The notes: generated by a model from the sequence alone, not told the origin. A stretch of 64,000 nt of DNA from Pseudochelatococcus lubricantis (GCF_011762225.1 NZ_JAASQI010000007.1:1-64000); one strand, 5' to 3'. Shown: positions 51,869 to 61,644, counted from the stretch's first letter. Made by a program: numbers and translations.

Positions 51869-53071
51869 TTACTCCAGTTCTTCCACGGCGGACCCGATAC
51901 GCGCCACTGCCTCGGTCAGAATATCGTCGGCGGTGGCGGTCGAGATGCGGAAATAGGGCGACAGGCCGTATGCCACGCCCGGCACCGACGAAACCCTGCC
52001 CCTGTGCAGCAGGTAGTTCGACACCGCGGCGTCGTCTTCCAGCGCCGTGCCGTCCGGTGTCCGGCGTCCGATCAGGCCGGCGCAGCCGATGTAGGCATAA
52101 AAGGCACCTTCCGGTGCTGCGAGCGTCAGGCCATCAATGCCGGCGATGCCGTCGACCACGAGGTTCCTGCGCCGTTCGAATGCGTCGCGGAATCGCGCCA
52201 CACCGTCCTGCGGCCCGTTGAGGGCCGCGACGGTTGCGGCCTGCGCGATGGAACAGACCGAGGTGACGGACTGGCTCTGGATCGTCGACATGGCCTTGAG
52301 TAGCGGAGCCGGGCCCGCCGCATAGCCGACGCGCCAACCCGTCATGGCGTAGGACTTGGCGACGCCGTTGACGATCAGGCTGCGTTCCCTCAGACCGGGA
52401 CACGCCTGGCCGAAGGAAACGAAGGTGCGTCCGTCGAAGATGATGTGCTCATAGATTTCGTCGGAGAGCACGAGCACCTGCGGGTGCCGCGCAAGGACCG
52501 CGCCGAGCGCCTTCAGGTCCTCCTCCGCGTAGGTCGCGCCGCTGGGGTTACCCGGCGTGTTGAGGAACAACCATTTGGTGCGCGGCGTTATCGCGGCTTC
52601 GAGCCGCTCCGCGGTGAGACGGAAGCCATCGGCCTCCGGGCACTCCACCGCCACGGGCGAACCGCCGAGAAGCTTCACCATTTCCGGGTAGGAAACGAAA
52701 TAGGGCGCCGGCACGATCACCTCGTCACCCGGCTCCAGCGTGGCCATCAGGGCGTTGAAGATGATCTGCTTGGCGCCGTTGGCGACGACGATGTCATCCG
52801 CGCTGTAACCCAGCCCGTTCTCGCGACGAAACTTTGCCGCCACGGCCTCCCGTACAGCCAGTGTGCCGGCGGCGGCCGTATAGAGCGTCTCACCCGCTCT
52901 GGCAGCCGCGAAGGCCGCTTCGATGATATGGGGCGGAGTCGGAAAATCCGGCTCGCCGAGGCCGAGGTCGATGACATCGATGCCCTTGGCGCGCAAGGCT
53001 CTGGCTGCCTGCGAGGCAACCATCGAGGCTGACGGCTTCACGACCGACAGCCGGGATGAAATATAGCTCAT
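51869..53071 (-). CDS. PLP-dependent class I aminotransferase (aspartate-aminotransferase-like)
   Basis: 400 residues. Fold type I: VANGAKQIIFNALMA phosphate-binding turn, FLNTPGNPSGATY, the Asp of LVLSDEIYEHIIF and PLP-Lys in VNGVAKSYAMTGWRVGYAAG, with the C-terminal Arg region FRISTATADD. Subgroup I-beta/gamma aspartate aminotransferase-like. The start overlaps the hyuB stop in an ATGA, so it acts with the HyuAB enzyme. Confidence 0.9.
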   Translation of the reverse strand: MSYISSRLSVVKPSASMVASQAARALRAKGIDVIDLGLGEPDFPTPPHIIEAAFAAARAGETLYTAAAGTLAVREAVAAKFRRENGLGYSADDIVVANGAKQIIFNALMATLEPGDEVIVPAPYFVSYPEMVKLLGGSPVAVECPEADGFRLTAERLEAAITPRTKWLFLNTPGNPSGATYAEEDLKALGAVLARHPQVLVLSDEIYEHIIFDGRTFVSFGQACPGLRERSLIVNGVAKSYAMTGWRVGYAAGPAPLLKAMSTIQSQSVTSVCSIAQAATVAALNGPQDGVARFRDAFERRRNLVVDGIAGIDGLTLAAPEGAFYAYIGCAGLIGRRTPDGTALEDDAAVSNYLLHRGRVSSVPGVAYGLSPYFRISTATADDILTEAVARIGSAVEELE

Positions 53072-54687
53072 GTGGAACTCCCCGAAACGTATCCTCTGGT
53101 CAGGTCGAGCTGGCGTGCCTCGCTGCTGCGGCGCTCGGGCGGGCCGTAGCCGCCGCCGCCGGGCAATTCGAGCACGAGCCGGCGGCCGGCCGGCACGTGC
53201 TGCCAGCCTTTTGGTCGCATCGGCGTGCCGTCATCAAGCCGCGCGACGCCTGCACGGCCATCCACTCCCCCTGCCCGCCCCCGTGCCGGATGGCGGACGC
53301 GGTCGAACATCGCCGAGAAATCGAACTCGTGGCCCGCGAGCGCCTCGATCTCGATGATCTGGCCGAGACCGCCGCGAAACTCGCCGTCGCCACCGGAATC
53401 AGGCCGCAGCTCCTTGCGCCAGATGACGATCGGACCCGTGTTCTCGGTCGCCTCGATCGGCATGGTGTGAACGCCGGACGGGAAGGCCGTGGCCGAAAGA
53501 CCGTCGAGACCGGGGCGCGCGCCCATGCCGCCGGAATTGAACATCAGCACCTCGGCGCGACGCCCTTCCGCGCCGGCAACAGGCCGCACGGACAGGTGGA
53601 TATTCCACAGCGCGCCCGCTCCTTCGGCGAGGATCCGGCCAGGAAGCGCCGTGGCCAGCGCGCCGAGGATCAGGTCCGGCACCAGGTGCCCGATGACGTG
53701 ACGCAAGGACACCGGCGCCGGACGCGCGGCGTTGAGGATGTTGGTCGGCGACGATACCGTGAACAGGGCCAGCGAGGCCGCATTGTTGGGGATGTCGGGT
53801 GCAACGACGCATTTGAGCGCATAGCAGGCGTAAGCCTTGCTGTAGATGATCGGGACGTTGATGCCCCATCGGCTCATCGCATCGGTGCCGGAAAAGTCGA
53901 CATGCAGGCCGCCCTCGCCGACCGACACGGTCGCGGCAAGTTTCACCGGTTCGTCATAGCCGTCGGTCGTCAGTTCGTTAGACCAGCTTCCCTTGGGCAG
54001 GCTGGCGATCCGCTCCAGCATCGCCTCGCGGGTGCGCGAGAAGATGAACGTGCCGAGATCGTCGAGGGAAGACAGGCCTGCCTCGCGCATCATGCCGGTC
54101 AGCCGGCGGCGGCCGACGTCGTTGCATGCCGCAAGCGAATAGAAGTCGCCAACCACCTGGTTCGGCTCGCGCACATTCACCCGCAGCAGATGCACGAGAT
54201 CGCGATTGACCACGCCCTTCTCGGCGAATTTCATGATCGGGATCTGGATGCCCTCCTCGTAGACGGACTTGCCGTCCGCGCCGAAACCGCGCCCCCCGAC
54301 GTCGACCACATGCGCCGTGCAGGCGAAGAAGGCGACGAGCTTGCCGTCGAGGAACGACGGCGACACCATGGTGATGTCGTGCAGATGTCCCGTGCCGAGC
54401 CAGGGGTCGTTGGTGACGTAGGTGTCGCCCACGAACATGTCGTCGCGCGGGATCGCGGCCATGAAATGAGCGACCGCCTCCGCCATGGTGTTGACGTGGC
54501 CGGGCGTGCCGGTCACCGCCTGCGCCAGCATCTCGCCCTTCGGGTTGAAGACGCCGGCCGAGAGGTCGCCGGATTCACGCACCGAGGTCGAGAACGCGGT
54601 GCGCAGCAGGGTCAGCGCCTGTTCCTCGACGACGGAAACCAGGCGGTTCCACATCACCTGCATGCGGATGTTGCCGATGTCGCTCAT
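53068..54687 (-). CDS. hyuB: Hydantoinase B / oxoprolinase beta-type subunit
   Basis: 539 residues. HyuB features: LRTAFSTSVRESGDLSAGVF, DMFVGDTYVTNDPWLGTGHLHDIT, AHVVDVGGRGFG and the glycine-rich end LELPGGGGYGPP. Partner of HyuA in ATP-dependent hydrolysis of hydantoins, 5-oxoproline or related cyclic amides (or carboxylation in acetone carboxylase relatives). ATGA overlaps couple it with hyuA upstream and the aminotransferase downstream. Confidence 0.9.
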   Translation of the reverse strand: MSDIGNIRMQVMWNRLVSVVEEQALTLLRTAFSTSVRESGDLSAGVFNPKGEMLAQAVTGTPGHVNTMAEAVAHFMAAIPRDDMFVGDTYVTNDPWLGTGHLHDITMVSPSFLDGKLVAFFACTAHVVDVGGRGFGADGKSVYEEGIQIPIMKFAEKGVVNRDLVHLLRVNVREPNQVVGDFYSLAACNDVGRRRLTGMMREAGLSSLDDLGTFIFSRTREAMLERIASLPKGSWSNELTTDGYDEPVKLAATVSVGEGGLHVDFSGTDAMSRWGINVPIIYSKAYACYALKCVVAPDIPNNAASLALFTVSSPTNILNAARPAPVSLRHVIGHLVPDLILGALATALPGRILAEGAGALWNIHLSVRPVAGAEGRRAEVLMFNSGGMGARPGLDGLSATAFPSGVHTMPIEATENTGPIVIWRKELRPDSGGDGEFRGGLGQIIEIEALAGHEFDFSAMFDRVRHPARGRAGGVDGRAGVARLDDGTPMRPKGWQHVPAGRRLVLELPGGGGYGPPERRSSEARQLDLTRGYVSGSST

Positions 54688-56780
54688 GCCACGATCTCCT
54701 TGCGGACGAGCAGGATGGAGCCGTCGTTTTGCAACACGGCGTCGAACAGGGTGGTGACGACCGTGGAGGTCTCGCGCTCCACGATCACCGCCGGGCCGGG
54801 CACGCGGTCGCCGGGCCGCAGATCGGCGCGCTCGATGATGAGCGAGCCTCGCATCGAGGCCGTCGCCGGATCGAATACGTCGCGCACGGCGGCGGACGAA
54901 ACAGTGCGGCTGCCGCGCGTGATTTCGTGGTGCACGGGCACCTCCTGCTCGTCCTGCGCCTTCACCGACCAGGTGACGATCTCGATCTCCAGCCCGTCGA
55001 GGCCATCGATCGCGCGGCCGAAAAAGTGGGTATAATGGGAGCGAAATTCGTCCATCAGCCATGCCGCGTCGCGGGCGTTGAAGGGACGGTCGGGCAAGGG
55101 AACGGGAATCTCCCAGCCCTGCCCCGCATAGCGCATGAAGGCGGTGATATCGCGCGCGATCCTCCGATCCGTGCCGGCGCGCACGAAACCTTCCGCCGTC
55201 GTCTTCAGGCTGTCGAGCAGCGTGTTGACCTCGCCGGCGTCGAAGCGCGACAGTCGCACAAGCCGCGAGGCAAGCGCCTCATAGCCGAACGGCGCCTTGA
55301 GGAAGCCGATGGCCGAGCCGACACCCGCACCCCGCGGCACCAGACAGCGATCGATGTCGAGTTTCTCGCACAGTCTCGCCGCATGCAGCGGAGCCGCGCC
55401 GCCGAAGGCAATCATGACGTTGTCGGAGATATTCTTGCCATTTTCCACCGCGTGAACGCGCGCGGCATTGGCCATGTTCTCGTCCACCACCTCGCAGATG
55501 CCGAAGGCGGCCGAAAGTGCGCCGAGCGAAAGGCGGTCGCCGATATCGCGCGCGATGGCGGCCTCCGAAGCGCCGCGATCCAGCCTGATAGCGCCGCCGG
55601 CGAAGTTGTCGGGGTCGATCTTGCCGAGTACAAGATCGGCGTCGGTGATGGTCGGCCTTTCGCCGCCCCGGCCGTAGCAGGCCGGGCCCGGCTCCGAAGC
55701 CGCGCTTTCGGGCCCGGTCTGGATGCGGCCCATGGCGTCGATCCAGGCGATGGAGCCGCCGCCCGCGCCGATCTCGATCATCTCGATGACGGGGATCGAG
55801 ATCGGCATGCCCGATCCCTTGCAGAACCGGTATGTGCGCGCGACCTCGAAGGTGCGGGCCGTGCGGGGCGTGAAATCCTCGATGAGGCAGATCTTCGCGG
55901 TGGTGCCGCCCATGTCGTAGGAAACAACGGACGAAATGCCGAAACGGCGGGCGATGTCTGCGGCGAAGATAGCGCCGCCGGCCGGGCCGGATTCGACCAG
56001 CCGCACCGGAAACCGCGATGCCGTCTCGACCGAGATCAGGCCGCCGCCCGAGTGGATCATGAACACCGGCCCCGTCACGCCCATCTGTTTCAGCCGCTCC
56101 TGCAGGCGCAGAAGGTATTCACCGATCTGCGGGCGCACGTAGGCATTGGCGCAGACTGTGTTGAACCGCTCGAACTCGCGCATCTGCGGCGAGACCTCTG
56201 CACTGATCGAGATCGGAATGTCGAGCTTGCGCGCAAGAATTTCCCTTGCCCGCCGCTCATGCGCGGGATTGGTGTAGGCATGGATGAAACCGATGGCGAC
56301 GGCGCCGAAGCCCTCGGCTGAAATCCTGTCGGCGATCTCCTCCAGTGCCGCCTCGTCCAGCGGCCGAAGCTCCTGCCCGTCGGCGCCGATACGGCCGGCG
56401 ACCGTGTAGCGGTGTTCCCGCGGGATCAACGGCGGCGGCAGGCGCAGGTTGATGTCGTACTGCTCGAAGCGGTTTTCCGTCCGCATTTCGATGACGTCGC
56501 GAAATCCTTCAGTGGTGATGAAGGCCGTCTTCGCGCCGCGCCGCTCGATCAGCGCGTTGGTGGCGAGCGTTGTCCCGTGAATGACGAGATCGAGATCGCC
56601 GAATGCGACGCCTGCCTGTTTCACCACCTCCTCGATGCCGTCGAGGATCGCCTGTTCGGGCGCGGCGTAGCTGGTCAGCACCTTGGTCGAATAAATCGTG
56701 CCACGGACGTCGAGCGCGATATCCGTGAACGTTCCTCCTATGTCCGCTCCGAGGCGGATGTCGTTTGCCCTTCTTGTCAT
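54684..56780 (-). CDS. hyuA: Hydantoinase A / oxoprolinase alpha-type subunit
   Basis: 698 residues. Actin-like ATPase fold: GADIGGTFTDIALD, IHGTTLATNALIERRGAKTAFITTEGF (in pieces), RPQIGEYL, YDMGGTTAKICLIED, GAGGGSIAWID and GPACYGRGG are typical HyuA elements. It phosphorylates the cyclic amide substrate for the HyuB half. Its ATG overlaps the stop of the degraded TPP-enzyme gene (56777-56780), a relic of the original operon. Confidence 0.9.
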   Translation of the reverse strand: MTRRANDIRLGADIGGTFTDIALDVRGTIYSTKVLTSYAAPEQAILDGIEEVVKQAGVAFGDLDLVIHGTTLATNALIERRGAKTAFITTEGFRDVIEMRTENRFEQYDINLRLPPPLIPREHRYTVAGRIGADGQELRPLDEAALEEIADRISAEGFGAVAIGFIHAYTNPAHERRAREILARKLDIPISISAEVSPQMREFERFNTVCANAYVRPQIGEYLLRLQERLKQMGVTGPVFMIHSGGGLISVETASRFPVRLVESGPAGGAIFAADIARRFGISSVVSYDMGGTTAKICLIEDFTPRTARTFEVARTYRFCKGSGMPISIPVIEMIEIGAGGGSIAWIDAMGRIQTGPESAASEPGPACYGRGGERPTITDADLVLGKIDPDNFAGGAIRLDRGASEAAIARDIGDRLSLGALSAAFGICEVVDENMANAARVHAVENGKNISDNVMIAFGGAAPLHAARLCEKLDIDRCLVPRGAGVGSAIGFLKAPFGYEALASRLVRLSRFDAGEVNTLLDSLKTTAEGFVRAGTDRRIARDITAFMRYAGQGWEIPVPLPDRPFNARDAAWLMDEFRSHYTHFFGRAIDGLDGLEIEIVTWSVKAQDEQEVPVHHEITRGSRTVSSAAVRDVFDPATASMRGSLIIERADLRPGDRVPGPAVIVERETSTVVTTLFDAVLQNDGSILLVRKEIVA

Positions 56781-57179
56781 TCCTTGGCCTTCAGCGAAGC
56801 GAGCGCGGCGGCGCGCATCTGGGAAAGGGTCTGGCGCGGCGTGAGCGCCTCCGGGGAGATATCGAATTGCCGAGACGGACGCCGACGGCGAGGACCGCGT
56901 CGGCGAAGATCGGCGAATGGTTGTCGAACCGATCCTGAAGGGCCTTGCGGCCCTTCATGCCGGTGCCAGCCGGCCCGATGAACAGGATCATGACGCGCTG
57001 TCCCGCATGGCGGCGCGGATGGCGCGGCCTTCGTTATGGCAAAGGACGTGATCGCGTTCCCCGGCGCGATCGTACGGCGCATCGATAACAGCAAGATAGC
57101 TCCCGCCGGGGACACCGAAGCTTTTCGTTGCTCCGAGCGCCGGAAGACATTCAACGACAAGCTGACCGCCATTCCGCAT
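56777..57179 (-). pseudogene. Remnant of a TPP-dependent (acetolactate-synthase-like) enzyme gene
   Basis: About 400 nt remain of a gene normally near 1.6 kb. The N-terminus is intact (MRNGGQLVVECL-x-ALGATKSFGVPGGSYLAVIDA up to CHNEG), then a frame change and large deletion lead to a middle fragment (LQDRFDNHSPIFADAVLAVGVRLGN) and, after another shift, the family C-terminus (SPEALTPRQTLSQMRAA). The order is right and the pieces fall in two reading frames, so at least two internal deletions or frameshifts have occurred. The stop still overlaps the hyuA start. Confidence 0.85.
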
Positions 57180-57311
57180 CATGTATCTCTTGCTTTCAGC
57201 CGGCATCGCCGGAGTGATCGACCTGTCGAATGTGACGGTCAGCGCGCCAAAGGGAAATGAAGAAATCCGGCTTATTATAAAGTTATTCTTTCGGGAGACG
57301 GATCAACCGCA

Positions 57312-58067
57312 TCAGTGCCTCAGAACCTGCGACAGAAACTTCTTCGTGCGTTCATTGGCCGGTGAGACGAAAAAGGTTTCGGGATTCCCCTCCTCGACGA
57401 TCTCGCCCGCATCCATGAAGATGACGCGGTCGGCGACGCGGCGGGCGAAACCCATCTCGTGCGTGACGCAAATCATCGTCATGCCCTCGGAGGCGAGCGA
57501 GACCATGACGTCGAGCACCTCGTTGATCATTTCCGGGTCGAGCGCCGACGTCGGTTCATCGAACAGCAGGATTTCCGGCTGCATGCACAGGGAACGGGCG
57601 ATCGCGACGCGCTGCTGCTGGCCGCCGGAAAGCTGGCCGGGATACTTCGAAGCCTGTTCGGGAATACGTACCTTCTCCAGATAACGCATGGCGGTGGCTT
57701 CGGCCTGCGCGCGCGGAATCTTGCGCACCAGCATCGGCGCCAGCACGCAGTTTTCGAGCACCGTCATGTGTGGAAAAAGATTGAAATGCTGAAACACCAT
57801 GCCGACGTCACGGCGGATCTCGTCGATGCGGGCGACGTCGTCGTTCAACTCGATGCCGAGCACGACGATACGACCCTCGTCATGCTCCTCAAGCCGGTTG
57901 ATGCAGCGGATCATCGTAGACTTGCCGGAGCCGGAAGGGCCGCACACAACCACTTTCTCGCCCTTGCGCACAGTCAGGTTGATGTTGCGCAGGGCCCTGA
58001 ACGATCCGTAGTTCTTGCTCATTGCCTCGATCTGGACAGCCGGCGTTTCCGGTAACGTCTGGGTCAT
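57312..58067 (-). CDS. aapP: Polar amino-acid ABC transporter ATPase (AapP type)
   Basis: 251 residues. Walker [25 protein letters not shown], signature [13 protein letters not shown], Walker [16 protein letters not shown] and [14 protein letters not shown]: the PAAT-family pattern (GlnQ/AapP). Last gene of an aapJQMP-like set. It is separated from aapM by 119 nt that hold a dispersed repeat, so mRNA structure or transcription may be disturbed there. 132 nt follow to the pseudogene without features. Confidence 0.9.
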   Translation of the reverse strand: MTQTLPETPAVQIEAMSKNYGSFRALRNINLTVRKGEKVVVCGPSGSGKSTMIRCINRLEEHDEGRIVVLGIELNDDVARIDEIRRDVGMVFQHFNLFPHMTVLENCVLAPMLVRKIPRAQAEATAMRYLEKVRIPEQASKYPGQLSGGQQQRVAIARSLCMQPEILLFDEPTSALDPEMINEVLDVMVSLASEGMTMICVTHEMGFARRVADRVIFMDAGEIVEEGNPETFFVSPANERTKKFLSQVLRH

Positions 58068-58083
58068 GGTGATTTCCTGGAGC

Positions 58084-58189
58084 CTCTATAGCATCTCGAC
58101 ATTTCATTGAAGCGCCGAAATGCTATAAGTTTTTGATATTACGCGCTTTTTCACGCAAACCGGTATCCATTTTGCTTGAAAACGCTTTA
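58084..58189 (-). repeat. Dispersed palindromic mosaic repeat, copy B
   Basis: Reverse-orientation copy of the element at 15461-15567, roughly 93 percent identical by eye over about 106 nt, with the same internal inverted repeat (TATAGCAT/ATGCTATA). It fills the gap between aapM and aapP. Its first three bases supply the TAA stop of aapM. Confidence 0.85.
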
Positions 58190-59260
58190 GCGTGTGCCGA
58201 TTGCCATGTGCCGCTCCAGGAAGGCGCCGTAGCGGGACAGGCTGTAGACGAAGATGAAGTAGACGAGGGCGATGAAGGCGTAGACCTCCACATAGGCGAA
58301 GGTCCATTCGCCGGTGCCGTAGGCCGCGTTGCCGGAGGCCAGTATTTCGAAGAAGCCGACGACGATGACCAGCGACGTTTCCTTGAAGGAGATCACGAAC
58401 TGGTTGATCGTCGCCGGCAGCGCATTGCGCATTGCCTGCGGCAGGAGAATGCGGCTTATGCGGTGCCAGTAGCCGATGCCGAGCGCCATGGACGCCTCCT
58501 CCTGCCCGCGCGCCACGCCCTGAAGACCGCCGCGCACGATTTCGGCCTGATAGGCCGCGAAGAACAGCGCCGCTCCCCAGATCACCCGGTAAAGCTTGTC
58601 GCCCTGAAGCCAGCTCGGCAGCATGAACGGCACCACGACCGCAAAGGCGAACAGGATCGAGATCAGCGGCAGCGAGCGGATGGAATCGATGATGAGACCT
58701 GTCACACGCGAAATCCAGGGCAACCGGGACCGGCGCAGGAGCGCCAGGCAGATCGCCAGCGGAAAGCCGATGACGCAGGTGGAAACGAAGATGAACAGCG
58801 TCAGCGCGAGGCCGCCCCACGCCTCCTCGCCGACATAGCGCAGGCCGAAGACGCCACCCTTCATGAGGCCGTAGAACAGGCCCACGCCCAGTATCCAGAT
58901 CGCGGCAATCCTCTTGCCGGTCCAGCAAGCCGGCAGGCAGCTCAGCACGATCATCACGACGACGATGACGCAGGAGAGCGCCGACCGCCACTGCTCTTCA
59001 TAGGGATAGAGGCCGAACATGATGATGCGCCAGCGATTGGCGATCACCGACCAGCACGCGCCCTCGGCCGCCTTGCAGGCGGCGGGTCCGCCCTCACCCG
59101 TGAACACCGCCGACAGGACCGCCCAGTCGAACGCCTTCCAGGCGAGCGTGCCGAGCAGCAGCAGCGAGGCGAGCGACAGGGCGGCCTGCAACGGCGTGCG
59201 GAAGAAGCGCTTGCGCAAACTCGAAAGCCGATAGCCGGCAGCAGGGTGAAGAGCCGTCAT
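58187..59260 (-). CDS. aapM: Polar amino-acid ABC permease (AapM type)
   Basis: 357 residues with the long N-terminal part characteristic of AapM (two helices and an extended CKAAEGACWSVIANRWRIIMFG loop) before the permease core. Coupling region RGGLQGVARGQEEASMALGIG; final helices GEWTFAYVEVYAFIALVYFIF. The TAA stop lies in the first bases of repeat copy B, so element insertion may have set the present C-terminus (HMAIGTR). 3 nt after aapQ. Confidence 0.88.
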   Translation of the reverse strand: MTALHPAAGYRLSSLRKRFFRTPLQAALSLASLLLLGTLAWKAFDWAVLSAVFTGEGGPAACKAAEGACWSVIANRWRIIMFGLYPYEEQWRSALSCVIVVVMIVLSCLPACWTGKRIAAIWILGVGLFYGLMKGGVFGLRYVGEEAWGGLALTLFIFVSTCVIGFPLAICLALLRRSRLPWISRVTGLIIDSIRSLPLISILFAFAVVVPFMLPSWLQGDKLYRVIWGAALFFAAYQAEIVRGGLQGVARGQEEASMALGIGYWHRISRILLPQAMRNALPATINQFVISFKETSLVIVVGFFEILASGNAAYGTGEWTFAYVEVYAFIALVYFIFVYSLSRYGAFLERHMAIGTR

Positions 59261-59263
59261 CCG

Positions 59264-60427
59264 TTAGCTCCGCAACTGGTTGCCCTTGAGGGCGATGGCC
59301 TTATTGACGCGATTGAATATCGCGGCCAGAGACAGATTGATGAGAAGGAAGCCAGCCATCAGAATGCCGATGGCTTCGAGCGTCTGGCCGGACTGGTTGA
59401 TGGTGATGGCCACGATCATGAAGAAATCCGAGAAACCGATGGCGATACCCAGTGTCGTTGCCTTGATGAGCCATATGTACTGATTGGCCAGGATCGGCAG
59501 CATGGCGCGCAACGCCAGCGGCAGGCGAATGCGGCTGAATGCCTGCCACGGCGTCAGGCCAAGGGATGCGGCCGCCTCGACCTGCCCCCGCCCGACAGCC
59601 TTGAAGCCACCGCGCACGATCTCGCCGATATAGGCGCCGCCATAGAGTGTGATCGCAATCACGAGAGCGGAAAACTCGGGCGAGATGCGCGTGCCGCCGC
59701 GCAAATTCAGCCCCTGCAGTTGCGGCACGCTCAGAAATGGCTCCCCCGGAACACGACCCGCGACGACAATCAGCGAGGCGAGCGCCAGAAGGCCGACAGA
59801 CGCAACCAGGCACAGACCGCGCCTCTGCTCGGGCGGGCGGGGGATCCTGCGGGTCCGGGTAAGCCAGAACGGCAGCAGAACAGCCGCGACAAGGCAAACG
59901 GCGGATGCCAGCAGATAGATTCCGTCCACGTTGAACACAGGAACGTAGAGGCCGCGGCTGCTGAGTTTCATGCCCCACAGGTCATGGGCGTTACGCGGCG
60001 CCGGCAGATGCGTCACGAACGCATGCCAGAAGAAAACCTGCAAGATCAGCGGAATGTTTCTGAAGAAATCGACATAGATCCGCCCCAGAAGCTGAAGCAT
60101 TTCGTTCGACGACGTCCGCGCCAGCCCGACCGCCGCGCCGACCAGCGTGGCCGACATCAACCCGGCCGTGCCCAGAAAAAGCGTGTTGGCAATTCCGACG
60201 ACGAAAAACCACCAGTACGGATCATTCGGAGCTGCAGACAGGATAGAGAAGTTGCCTTCCCAGCCGGTCGACTTCCACAGGAAGCCGAAGCCGGAGGTGA
60301 TGCGCTGCTGCGCCAGAGTCTGCTGCGCGTTCAACCAGCCGCCGATGACGATGCAGGCTATCGCCCCGACGAAGAATACTTGCAGAATCGCATTTCGGAC
60401 TTTCTGGTTGCGCAGCAGGGCGAACAT
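59264..60427 (-). CDS. aapQ: Polar amino-acid ABC permease (AapQ type)
   Basis: 387 residues with the extended AapQ form: N-terminal helix (NAILQVFFVGAIACIVIGGWL), SGFGFLWKSTGWEGNFSILS, and the permease core with EIVRGGFKAVGRGQVEAAASLGL coupling region (read in pieces). About eight helices. 57 nt downstream of aapJ. Works with AapM as heteromeric channel. Confidence 0.88.
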   Translation of the reverse strand: MFALLRNQKVRNAILQVFFVGAIACIVIGGWLNAQQTLAQQRITSGFGFLWKSTGWEGNFSILSAAPNDPYWWFFVVGIANTLFLGTAGLMSATLVGAAVGLARTSSNEMLQLLGRIYVDFFRNIPLILQVFFWHAFVTHLPAPRNAHDLWGMKLSSRGLYVPVFNVDGIYLLASAVCLVAAVLLPFWLTRTRRIPRPPEQRRGLCLVASVGLLALASLIVVAGRVPGEPFLSVPQLQGLNLRGGTRISPEFSALVIAITLYGGAYIGEIVRGGFKAVGRGQVEAAASLGLTPWQAFSRIRLPLALRAMLPILANQYIWLIKATTLGIAIGFSDFFMIVAITINQSGQTLEAIGILMAGFLLINLSLAAIFNRVNKAIALKGNQLRS

Positions 60428-60484
60428 GAAGGCTTCTCCGGGTGTGGAAGCGGCTCCGCCCGGAGCCGGGCGGAGCCGGTCCGA

Positions 60485-61519
60485 TCAGTCGATCAGGTAG
60501 GGGTAGAGAACGCCGCCGGCGTTCCACAGCGCCGTCAATTCGCGTTCCATCCTGTAGGGCGAGCCCGCGCCGAGATTGCGGTCGAATATCTCGGCGTAAT
60601 TGCCGACCTTCCTGATAACGTTGTAGGCCCAGTCATCGCCCAAGCCGAGGCCCGTGCCGATGCCCGGTGTCACCCCCAGGAACTTGCCGATTTCGGGGCT
60701 TGGCGGGTTGGCGCGGATTTCGTCGACATTCTTCGAGGTGATGCCCTCCTGTTCGGCGAACCAGAGGGCGGAAAGCGTCCAGTTGGCGATATCGACCCAG
60801 TTGTCGTCACCCTGCCGCAACACGATGACCTCCGGCTCCACCGCCAGAACATCGGGGAGAATGTCGTGTTCCTCGACCTTTCCCTTCGCGGTGCGTGCGA
60901 TGGCCAGCACCGGCCCCCACTGCGTGTAGAGGTCGCAACGGCCGGAGAAATAGGCCTGCTCCAGTTCCTCCGTCTTCTCGATCAGAACCGGTTCGAGCTT
61001 GATGCCGAGCTTGGCGGTGTAGGATGCGATCTGCTGCTGCTGGGTCGTGCCTGCGGGAATGCAGATCGTTCCGCCGTCGGCCTCCTTGAGCGACTTGATG
61101 CCCAGTTCCTTGTGCGCCATGATCTTGGTGGTGCCGAGATAATACGACAGCGAGAACTGGAGGCCGAGTTCGGCATCGCGGCTCAGTGTCGCGCCAGACG
61201 CCTTGATGACGAGATCGACCTCGCCAGACTGTAGTGCCGGCCAGCGCTGCGCCCAGCTGATCGGGATGACGGTCACCTTCGACGGATCGCCCAGCACCGC
61301 GGTCGCCACGGCGCGGCACAGGTCGATGTCGAGGCCCCTCCAGTTGCCCTTGTCGTCGACCTCGGCGAAACCGAGATACGAGCCGTCGTGCCCTGTGCAC
61401 AGGAGCGTGCCGCGTCCCTTGACGGTTTCAAGCGTCTTTCCGCCGGCTGCCTGGGCGGCGGGCGTGAACTGGCCCATGGCAAGTACAAGCGCCATGGCTC
61501 CCAATTTCAGTGTTTTCAT
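60485..61519 (-). CDS. aapJ: Polar amino-acid ABC substrate-binding protein (AapJ type)
   Basis: 344 residues with signal peptide (LGAMALVLAMGQFTPAAQA). SBP_bac_3 fold: TLLCTGHDGSYLGFAEVDDKGNWRGLDIDLCRAV, VDLVIKASGATLSRDAELGL, and VYFSGR-like segment EQAYFSGRCDLYTQWGP. Such AapJ proteins bind a wide range of L-amino acids. The ATG at 61519 is preferred to the one four codons earlier because the signal peptide begins there. Preceded by a LysR gene on the same strand. Confidence 0.88.
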   Translation of the reverse strand: MKTLKLGAMALVLAMGQFTPAAQAAGGKTLETVKGRGTLLCTGHDGSYLGFAEVDDKGNWRGLDIDLCRAVATAVLGDPSKVTVIPISWAQRWPALQSGEVDLVIKASGATLSRDAELGLQFSLSYYLGTTKIMAHKELGIKSLKEADGGTICIPAGTTQQQQIASYTAKLGIKLEPVLIEKTEELEQAYFSGRCDLYTQWGPVLAIARTAKGKVEEHDILPDVLAVEPEVIVLRQGDDNWVDIANWTLSALWFAEQEGITSKNVDEIRANPPSPEIGKFLGVTPGIGTGLGLGDDWAYNVIRKVGNYAEIFDRNLGAGSPYRMERELTALWNAGGVLYPYLID

Positions 61520-61644
61520 CGTCCTCTCCATTATTGTGATCTCCTCTGGTAAAACCCGTCATCGGATCGGTGATCGGAGCCGAGCCCGAACACAGTCCGG
61601 AAGCTGGCAGCAATGCCGCGTCGATCTCCGGAATCACGGAGTTT

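Noticed and set aside
58133-61234. 1033-codon open frame antisense to the aap genes
   Set aside because: It runs opposite to well-supported transporter genes, has Arg/Gln/Asp/His-rich composition typical of antisense frames in GC-rich DNA, and no recognisable domain.
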